From NCBI GenBank assembly GCA_001179505.1, contig CDMY01000592.1, positions 115,468 to 179,467 on the forward strand: a DNA stretch of 64,000 nt. Direction: 5' to 3'. Below are positions 56,148-64,000 of this stretch, piece after piece. The translations under genes and the position numbers were made by a program. The DNA comes from Vitrella brassicaformis. Its lineage: Eukaryota; Sar; Vitrellaceae. The notes under the pieces are model-generated. The model did not search any database. It was given only the letters and a program-made list of their open reading frames with translations, and was not told where the DNA came from. Every line of letters starts with the position of its first letter. Positions within the stretch are counted from its first letter, which is position 1.

Positions 56148-57825
56148 TCATGCATTGTGCCGTATGAGGCCCTCCATGACAGCCAACTCCGCGTTGAGTA
56201 GAGACCCACCCGCGGCACCTGCACACACACACACGCATGGCGTACACACACAGTGCATTGAAATACCATGGAAAGAGGCTCCCTCCGTCTCTCTGTATCT
56301 GATCTGCGTGTCTGACCGATGATCGTGTTGTGTGAGAGTGTGGTCATTTTGACGTCCATCAGCGGACAGGGACGCACGCGGCCCACACACGTCGACATGC
56401 CCTCACCTGCACGCAACACAACACAAGACAACACACAAGATGTGAAACCAGGCCACCTGATTGTGCTGTGTCTGTCTGTCTGTCTCACCAGCCATTCTGT
56501 CGAGCCTGGGTTGCGGGCGGTCATCCTGGGCCATCACCACCACACAGTGAGGCGGACAGCTGATACACACACAGGCAGCACACCACACAGAGATAGACCC
56601 ACCCCCGCAGTGCGGGTGTGCCTAGTGTGGGGTAGCTGACCCGTCCGTCCTTACGATGGCAGTTGTTGCACGATCTGTGTGGGTTTGTAGTTAGCGAGGC
56701 ACTCCCTGACCTGCCGCACCATCTCGTCATCAGACTCGGGCCGCTCACGTAGCCGAAGAGATACCTGGTCGGCCGATACACCACACCACACCACACCACA
56801 CCACACCAGAAAGCACTCTCCTTGCTAGTTGGCTTGGTGTGTGTAACTCGCTAGCTTGAATGGATTACCGACCGAGACTATGTGTCCGTCTGACACGGCC
56901 ACTCGATGGCACATGGCTGTCGCCGCTATGGGGGCGAAGTCGATGCAGCTCCCATCACTCGACGGCTTGCCTGCACACACCACACACCATCCATATGTAG
57001 GGTTTCTGTATGTCCCCCTGGCTTTTTTGTCTTTGGCTGTCTGTCTGGCTGACCGAGTATTTTGGCAGGTTCCTCCTCGAGTTTTGGCTCTTCGCCGCTG
57101 ATGAAGGGTATGCAGTTGTCGAGGATGTCCATCGAGGGCAGGCCAGGGTACCCCGCACCCGAAATGGCCTGGCACGTTGCCATGAACACCTCATGGATGC
57201 CGAACCTCTCGTGAATCGGCTGACATATCAACCAACACAGACAGACAGACGTGTGGGGGCGAGTGGGCGAGTGCGTGGGCGTGGGTGGCACAAACGCCCT
57301 CGGTGCGGTGTAGGTGACATTCACCTTGAGTGCGATAGAGAGTCCGGTGGATGCGCAGTTGGCATTGGTGACGATGAAGCCTCCCTTGTCTTTGAAGGTC
57401 GGCTGAGACCTCACGATACTCAAATGATCCGCATTGATCTAACACACATTCACACACACAGGCACATAAATAGATGCATCACACATCAAGTGGCTGGCTG
57501 ACCACGGGTATGAGTATGGGCACATCGGCGTCCATCCGGTGGTTTTTGGCATTGCTGAACACGGGAATGCCCCGAGAGGCGAAGTCTGCCTCGACAGAAC
57601 CTGTTCAAATGAACCATGAAATGACACCAAACACGCGCAGGCCAGCTGACTGGCTGGTAGGGTCATTATGGGTGTCCTCAGTTTGCCAGCTCACTGACCT
57701 GCAACGCTTGAGTCGAGACCCGAAAACACAATGTCACTGCGGGCACACCACAGCCAGTCAAGAACACATTTCTCAGCCATGTACTGTGATGAATGCGTCG
57801 CTCCACGCATGACTGTCTATCTGGT

Positions 57826-57859
<34 letters not shown>

Positions 57860-58183
57860 CGTGTGTGTGTGACATACACGAGTCCGATGAACAGATCTGC
57901 CCTGCACTCCATCACCAGCAGTGATGCTGCCTCCTCGGGCACGGCGGCAGACACCTTCCAGTTGACGACGTCGCCATATTTCTTGCCGGCCGACCGCTCG
58001 GAGGCGCCCAGGGCAGTGACGATGAACCATGGGTGGTTTTTGAGCAGCTCCAGGAAACGCTGACCCACCGCACCCGTCGCTGCACCCACATCACACACAC
58101 CGCTGTGCAAGCAATGCAAGACAGCCGGTCTGGAGCCATGTTTTCTCACCTCCAAGCACTCCAACACGGTACTTCTTCTCCAT
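56148..58183 (-). CDS. Aspartate-semialdehyde dehydrogenase (archaeal/fungal type), 363 aa
   Basis: Eleven exons (complement): 56148-56218, 56317-56406, 56489-56559, 56655-56764, 56873-56970, 57054-57219, 57325-57438, 57503-57600, 57699-57736, 57878-58079, 58150-58183; phases agree. The enzyme converts aspartyl phosphate to aspartate semialdehyde with NADPH, at the branch to lysine, threonine and methionine. The nucleotide loop [14 protein letters not shown] is near the start, followed by [19 protein letters not shown]. The catalytic cysteine is in VTNANCAST (about residue 152). [16 protein letters not shown] and the catalytic-His segment HRVAVSDGH follow. The spacing and the RSAGKKY motif fit the archaeal/fungal subtype rather than the plant/bacterial one. 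No targeting leader is present, so a cytosolic location is inferred, unlike the usual plastid site in plants. Confidence 0.94.
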
Positions 58184-58301
58184 GAGCTTGTGATTTCCCA
58201 GTTTTACAGAAGAGACGCTCTACCCCAGATATCAGCCGTGAAACGAAGCGAGTTTACGGCGACTGGCTTGGTGAAGTGGGAAAGCTGTGGTTCGGAGGGC
58301 A
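58184..58301. promoter_or_regulatory. Very short divergent promoter, ASADH / light-harvesting protein
   Basis: 118 bases between start codons. A light-harvesting gene and an amino-acid biosynthesis gene share it, which makes it a good place to look for coordinated light control. Confidence 0.55.
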
Positions 58302-60108
58302 ATGATGATGAGGGCCATCGTCGTGTTCGTGGGCCTGCTCGTGGCCTGCCAAGGTACGCAAGTGCACGCCGTCTCCCTCACTTGCTGATCTCTCCATCCT
58401 CTGGTGGCGTGTGTGGTGCAGCCATGGACAAGAGCGCCTTCCAGCTCACCATGCAGGTGAGTGACCAAAGATGACAATGCCGCACACACGCACTCGCCCT
58501 TTGTGGATCCTCTTGCTGTTCCCTGGTATCGTCAGGCGAGGGCCAAGGGTCAGAAGAAGGCCGTGAAGAAGGCGCCTGTGCGGGGCGTCGACTTCCGTAA
58601 GGAAAGGACCAACCAGCGAGCCACTCGCTCAGAATCAACACCACGTGAACATCTATCTCTCTTCTGTGTGTGTGTCACATGTGTGATTCAGCGGACTATA
58701 CGCGTCAGCCTGAGCCTGGTGTGGGTCCCCTGGGCCAGTGGTATGTGCGTGACGACCCCAACATCTCCCCCGCCCTCCCGTGGGTCTCCCGCCCAACCAT
58801 CGGCGACGGCAACCTTGTCGGCGACTTCGGTCAGTCAGCCAGCCACATGCAATGCGATGCGATGCGACCAGATCGGTGTTTCGCCTGTGGTTGTGTTGAT
58901 CGATGGGACGGATGTCTGCAGGCTTCGATCCCTTCGGGCTCTCGAAACTCGTCAACATCCAGTGGTACGGTACACACGCTGGCCTGGCAAGGGCAGGGCC
59001 ACCACACAGACGAGGGCAATGCAGGCAGGCAGGCAGACAGGCATGGACCGAACGGTGGATGGACAGGTCCATGGATACATAATTGTGCCTGCCACATACA
59101 TACATACTAACTATGTTGGCTGGTCGATTGATTCATGTGTGTGACCACCTTCCTAGGTTGCGTAATGCTGAGTTGAAGCATGGTCGTGTGTGCATGTTGG
59201 CGTCCGTGGGCCTGTTGGCGCCGGAGCTGGTGCAGCGGCCGGAGGGCTTCAAGGGCATCGACTTCGTGCCGGCTTTCTCGGAGCTGAGCCCATACAAGGC
59301 ACTCACCGCACTCCCGCCTGCTGGCATCGCCCAGATCATCATCGCTATCGCACTCATCGAGGTAGGTACCTACCTATCTACGCAGACAGACGGGGAGGGA
59401 CGCACAGACAGACAGACAGACAGACAGGCCCCACCTGCAGACGGACGCCCAATGGTGGTTAGCATGCATGTATCTCTTGGTTCCTGTTTCTGTGGTGTCT
59501 GTCCCTTGCCTTGCCGCGCGTGCCATGTCTGTCTGTCTGTCTGCTGTGTGACTGTCTTAATGGATCCCTCCCTTCATCCCTCCCTTGCTTAATCAGTTGA
59601 CGACTGCCAAGTATTTGTACAACCCGACGACCAAGATCAAGCTGGCGGACCTGACGCTCAGGGAGCGGGCCCTGGTGCAGACAGGCAACACTCGGTTCCT
59701 CGCCGGTGGCGCCTTTGCGGAGCTCGGCCGCCTTGGCGAGGAGCGCATCGAGGAGAGACCTGATGCAGTTTCGCGTGTGCCGGGTGACCTGGGGTGGGAC
59801 CCACTGGGGCTCGCGGACAACGGCATCAGGGAGGACTGGGCACTGGCTGAAATCAAACACGCCAGGCTGGCGGTATGAATGCCACCACACTCACAGCACT
59901 GCACAGACAGACAGCCACAATCAAGGAGCTCACCTACCTCGTTTCTCTGTCTGTCTGTCTGTCTGTCTGTCGGCGTGACGTGTGCTCGTGCTGGTATGTA
60001 TATGAACAGATGATCGGCACCCTGGGCATGATGCTGCAGGCCTTCATTGAGCCCAACAAGCCCATCCTGCAGCAGACCATCGAGTGGGCCAAGGGTCAGA
60101 TCGGCTGA
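58302..60108 (+). CDS. Chlorophyll a/b- or fucoxanthin-type light-harvesting protein (LHC family), 302 aa
   Basis: Eight exons: 58302-58353, 58422-58456, 58536-58596, 58692-58829, 58922-58964, 59157-59361, 59597-59872, 60010-60108; phases agree. The protein binds chlorophyll and carotenoid in the thylakoid. A signal peptide (MRAIVVFVGLLVACQ) is followed by a Lys-rich transit-like stretch with an SAF motif, the two-part leader of complex plastids. Helix 1 carries LRNAELKHGRVCMLASVG, with the Glu and His/Asn chlorophyll ligands and the paired Arg. Helix 2 is GIAQIIIAIALIE. Helix 3 is WALAEIKHARLAMIGTLG, with the matching Glu-Arg pair. GFDPFGLS and LGWDPLGLADN are the luminal motifs. An insertion between helices 2 and 3 makes it longer than most. 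Three ATGs in tandem open the frame; the first was taken. Confidence 0.92.
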
Positions 60109-60612
60109 GCGCCGACTGGTGTGGGTATGACTGAGGCGGGTCTTGTGCTTTCATTCATTCATGCGATGCGATGCGATGTCCGCGAGAAGTTTTTGACGCT
60201 GCTTTTGCTATCTGCCTGCCGTTTCCCCGAGCGATGGATGAGCCACGTGCGTTGCGAATGGGCAGATAGCGAGATGGATGGACAGACGGGAGTGCCTTTT
60301 GGGGGGAGGGATAGAGTGGTGCGGTGCGCCGATGGGGGCGTTCATGGAGTGGATGGACAGGACAAATCACTCCACCCACCAGCGAGGTCAGACAGACACA
60401 TTTAGGACCACCAACGACAGGCAGACATGAGATGAAGATGATATATGCGTCCCGAAACAACACTCGTTGATCGGCGTGTGGTTTACAATGCGCCGATTTC
60501 ACTTGAGGAATGATTTCGCGCGCGCCCTGACTCACGAAACAGCGTCTCGTCAGGAGCGCTCGCTGGACGATACTGCAGGGGTCTGAGGAGTAGAAGGGTG
60601 TACTGATACGTA
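60109..60612. other. Same-strand intergenic region, no gene
   Basis: 504 bases between the LHC gene and the coiled-coil gene, with CATT and GATGC repeats near 60150-60178. No coding signal. Confidence 0.7.
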
Positions 60613-62530
60613 ATGATGGACGAGAAGGTGGTGCAGCTTGAGGCCCGCATCTTGCAGCTCGAGAGGGACAGACTCGCAAGGGGAGAGCTCGTCAACCTCA
60701 TGGTATGGATGCACAGCACACACCAAAATCTCCTTCCACTCATCCATCCGCCAGCATACATATACGGATTGTGTCTGTGTGTTGCAGCCCGCCAGTGTGG
60801 ACATGGCTCAAACGCGCAGTGCCTCTGTGCCGCCCAACGGTGACCGGCTGCCCGCGGAGCGTGAGAGTGTGGGAGGCGGTGGGCAGGGGCTGCCCTGGGA
60901 CCAACAGGTACGAATGGCTGGGTGGATGGATGGACGGACGGACAGATGGCGCGGGGCACCGACAAGAGGTTCGCCATGTGGATGGGATGGATGGGGATCA
61001 CGTGTGGGGGGGTGCGTGTTCAGGTGCGGCGGCTGCAGGCTGAGGTATGTATTTGCCCAAATAAGTTGGTTACTAACATACAGCGCTGATCTGTTGAGAA
61101 AGACCTACCACACGTGTGTGTCCGTCCGTCCGTCCGTCCGTCCGTGCGTGCAGGTGGATAGGTTGGCGCAGCAGCAGGAGGCGTTCAACTCGCGGCTGTC
61201 GCGCTTCGAGGAGAGGCTGGCGGTGCAGCTGGCCGCCACAGAACAGACTTGCAACAGACTCACTGACGGTACGCACACACTCAGGGCAGGCAGGCAATGT
61301 GGTTCTCTCTGGGCACATCCATCCATCCATCCATTGTGCTGCGTTGCTGCCCCTGCCTGACACAGACGCCTTTGCGACGTTTCAGGCTACAGCTAAGCAA
61401 GTAAATGAATGACTGGGGCGATGCAGCGGCCCGCCCGTCTTGTATCTATTATATGCCTCCCTGCACGTCATGTACGTTTGTGTGTGTGTGTGTGCGTCCA
61501 TCGATGAATGCAATCAATGCAGCTGGAGAGCCTTCACGTGCGCATCTCTGCATTAGGTCTCTCTGTCTGTCTGCCCAGCTGGCCAGGCTGGTGGCTGTCC
61601 ATGTCCATCCATGCATCCATCGACGTCGGATGTATTTGTTTCTTTCATCTATGCGTCATGTGTGGATGCAGAGCTATCATCTGGGCCCGCCGGCCCCCCT
61701 GTGGCTGCGGTCCCTCCGACACGAGACGAGGCTTCGCCCAAGAGGGCCCTGGCCGCCACCCGCGGCACACTCACTCAGAGTCGCCTACCCTCACACCCAA
61801 CTCTCAAAGAGGCGGCAGCCAAGCAGCAGACCTCGGGAGCACGACTACCGAAGGTAGGTCACACAGGCACGCCACACACATCCGATGCGATGCAGGACAG
61901 GCTGACCGACATTCCATGCGGTGCAAGTGTGTGTGAATGTACACGGGCTGGTTAGTTGCTTGGTTCATGTATGTATGTGTGTGTGTGTGTGTGTATGCAC
62001 TGCAGACCATTCACATTCCTCGTCTGATGGCGAGTCGCACCGCTCCCCCGTCTGCCAGCCATCGCACGAGGGTGGTGCCAGCCACGGCAAGGGGGTACTC
62101 CAGCCGATCACTGACCGCCAAACGCGCCCCGCCAGCAGCACCGCCCAAGAGGCCTGCATCGGCACTTAGCGCCAGACAGAAGAGTGCCAAGGGTGTGGGG
62201 ACTTCTGGAGCCAAGGTTGGCGTGTCTGTGCCGTCGAGGGCCAAGCCGTCTGTGCCGTCTGCGGCCGCCAAGCCAACGGTATTGTCGCCTCCGCGCAGCT
62301 GGAGCCCCACGGTGGGCGGTGCCAGGGCGGGGGAGGGGGGCGGTGGTGGAGTGGGGTGGGAGAGGGGTAGGGCTGGTGGGGGTGCCGGGATCGAGCACGT
62401 TATAGCCCAGCTGCGGGAGGGTCGAGTGGCGATTCGGCACATGGGCGGCGAATTAGGCAGTCCGCAGGGGAACACCATTAGCTTCAGGGGAGATCTGGAT
62501 GTCAGTGTGACTCGGAGAGATGATGAATGA
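60613..62530 (+). CDS. Unknown coiled-coil protein with basic Pro/Ala/Ser-rich C-terminus, 373 aa
   Basis: Eight exons: 60613-60702, 60788-60907, 61024-61044, 61154-61268, 61366-61400, 61523-61556, 61672-61853, 62006-62530; phases agree. The first 115 or so residues form coiled coils (EKVVQLEARILQLERDRLAR and LAQQQEAFNSRLSRFEERLA). The rest is Ala/Pro/Ser/Lys-rich and basic (KRAPPAAPPKRPASALSARQ), then Gly-rich, with a short ordered end (IEHVIAQLREGRVAIRHMGG). Exon 3 is a 21-base micro-exon encoding VRRLQAE, which continues the heptads. No family was recognised. The layout resembles basal-body, cytoskeletal or centrosomal proteins with a coiled coil and basic disordered tail, but that is only an impression. 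Confidence 0.7.
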
Positions 62531-62791
62531 CATACTAACATGCTGCCAGACAGGGTGTGGTGTGGTGTGGTGTATGAATGCATTCATCAAGGCAGGGTCA
62601 CGCATCCACTCGTGAGTGAGTGAGTTGCTGGCTGTGAGTGAACCTGCGTTGCAATGAGCGCCGTCTGGCGGGTTTGCAAACCCGTGACCCCAAACCCACC
62701 CACCCGCCAATCTTGGCGATTGTTGAGGAAACGATGTGGCGGCCCGCAGATAAAGAACCTCGGCTATAGGCTAATTGGTTTCTCAACAGCG
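62531..62791. other. Same-strand intergenic or 5' leader region
   Basis: 261 bases between the coiled-coil gene and the NOC1-like gene. From 62654 on it is open in frame with the next gene, so it may be its leader or an N-terminal extension. Confidence 0.5.
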
Positions 62792-64000
62792 ATGAGTGAG
62801 GATGGAGGTGTTGAGTGGCTTCGGACCTTTTCGGGTGCGTGGTATGAGGTGCTCGAGAGGGACTCTTCCCCGGCCGAGAGAGTGCGTATGCGAAAGCACC
62901 AGGATGCTGAGGATCTGTTGCGGGAGCTGCAGGGAAGGGCCCAGCAGCTGCTTGAGGGCGACTCGAAGAGGTTCGAGCGCGAGATGGTGCGTGGCGATGG
63001 CGACCAGCAATGGATGCGCAAGATAGCCCATGAGGGGACGGTGGCTGACCGCATCGGCGCCCTGACGTTGCTGATCCAGCAAGCACCGGTCTTCCAGCTG
63101 CACCAGCTGCGGCAGCTGGTGGCCATGGCCGCCAAGAAGAACCGCACCGCCGCCACCGCAGCACAGGAGGCTCTCAAGGACCTCTTTATCAACACCCTGC
63201 TGCCCGACCGGAAGCTCCTGTTTTTCCACCAGCAGCCGCACGGCATTGGCCACCGGGAGAGGGCGGCCACCCTGCGGCGGGAGGGGGTCAGGGTCACCCA
63301 ACTCATGCTCAAGATGTGGGCGTTCGAGGACGCACTCAAGACAGCATTCGCCAACTTCCTACAGGTAGGCATCTAGATAGCTACATCACTGGCTGGCTGA
63401 GAGCTGAGTGTGTTTCTTCTTCCCCCTGCTGACATATATTGATCTGTCATTGGTTGATTGATTGGATGCCATGTGTCTGTCTGTGCACATGCAGGCATTG
63501 GTATCCATGAGTCACGACACGTCCGAGTTCGCCAAGGTGCGTGCCCTCAAGACCCTGTCGGAGCTTCTGGTGGCCAAGCCAGAACAGGAGCAGGCCCTGC
63601 TGACCACACTCGTCAACAAACTCGGCGACGCTGCCCCGAGGGTGGCCGTCCAGGCCTCGCGACACCTGGCTGACCTGCTCGACACCCACCCACAAATGCG
63701 CAGAGTGGTGTTCCGCACACTCAAGGATGTGGTCCTCATGACGCGACCAACAACACACAACAAGGGCCGGCAACACCGGCAGCAGCAGTCGCCGGCCTGC
63801 TCACCTGCCCAGTATAGAGCACTTGTCTTCCTCTCACAAATGAAGCTCTCAAGGTCAGTCACTCCTGCATGCTGTGCATCCACACCTGCCGTCATCTTCG
63901 GCTGCTGCTTGTTCTTGATCCCTCAGGGGCGAGCAGGACCTTGCAGGAGAGGTAGTCAGGCATCGAAGTGGCTCTCTCAGATCAGAGGCCTGCGTGGATG
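62792..64000 (+). CDS. NOC1/CEBPZ (MAK21) family ribosome-biogenesis protein, N-terminal part; runs off the window
   Basis: Exons seen: 62792-63364, 63495-63853, 63927-64000 (incomplete; a donor-like GTAGTC near 63953 may end it sooner). The visible N-terminal part matches the HEAT-like start of the NOC1/CEBPZ family: FSGAWYEVLERDSSPAERVR, ADRIGALTLLIQQAPVFQLH, then ATAAQEALKDLFINTLLPDR-KLLFFHQQP and later KVRALKTLSELLVAKPEQEQ and QYRALVFLSQMKLSR. NOC1 helps pre-60S ribosomal subunits mature in the nucleolus, as a heterodimer with NOC2. The CBF domain that defines the family would lie beyond the right edge. An in-frame ATG at 62654 could add 46 residues. Codon use and intron style match neighbouring genes. 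Confidence 0.82.

Overview
This is a nuclear window from an intron-rich eukaryote, most likely a photosynthetic alveolate of the chromerid type (Vitrella-like). That is an inference from gene content and I could not search a database. The supporting signs are a light-harvesting protein with an N-terminal signal peptide, an aldo/keto reductase whose leader looks like a signal peptide followed by a plastid transit peptide with an SAF motif, AP2-like repeats resembling apicomplexan AP2 factors, GC-rich exons, and about 165 short GT-AG introns full of TG, CTGT and TGGA simple repeats.

I rebuilt 28 protein genes by following reading frame across splice sites; 27 look complete and one runs off the right end. 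In nearly all cases donor and acceptor phases agree. From left to right: LNR-repeat membrane protein (-), unknown basic protein (+), tryparedoxin-like membrane protein (-), unknown His/Gln-rich protein (+), Lys-rich protein (-), plastid aldo/keto reductase (+), parvulin (-), unknown (+), RGG protein (-), very large secreted acidic-repeat protein (+), cyclin (-), ICL/PEP-mutase enzyme (+), AP2-like protein (+), FKBP (-), DGAT2 (+), proteasome RPN7 (-), unknown (+), a doubtful gene with internal duplications (-), a 1,328-residue unknown (-), CxxC thioredoxin-fold protein (+), SGNH esterase (-), KH-LOTUS protein (+), arylsulfotransferase-like protein (-), sterol C14 reductase-like protein (+), aspartate-semialdehyde dehydrogenase (-), light-harvesting protein (+), coiled-coil protein (+), NOC1/CEBPZ-like protein (+, partial).

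The strands alternate almost perfectly. Twelve head-to-head pairs, covering 24 of the 28 genes, have start codons only 109 to 370 bases apart, so each pair probably shares one bidirectional promoter. Pairs meet tail to tail across 250 to 1,100 bases of repeat-rich DNA with no recognisable genes. Functions are mixed: proteostasis (two peptidyl-prolyl isomerases, RPN7), lipid and sterol metabolism (DGAT2, sterol reductase), amino-acid and organic-acid enzymes (ASADH, ICL/PEPM), photosynthesis (LHC), cell cycle (cyclin), RNA biology (KH-LOTUS, RGG, NOC1). There is no operon-like theme.

The points most worth a second look are the alternating divergent layout, the KH-LOTUS protein with one 1.2 kb intron cutting the LOTUS domain, the secreted acidic-repeat protein, two GC-AG introns, a perfect 17-bp hairpin inside the arylsulfotransferase coding sequence, and a triplicated motif in three frames near 36 kb. 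No tRNA, rRNA, transposon or CRISPR array was recognised. A 300-base run of N lies in one intron.
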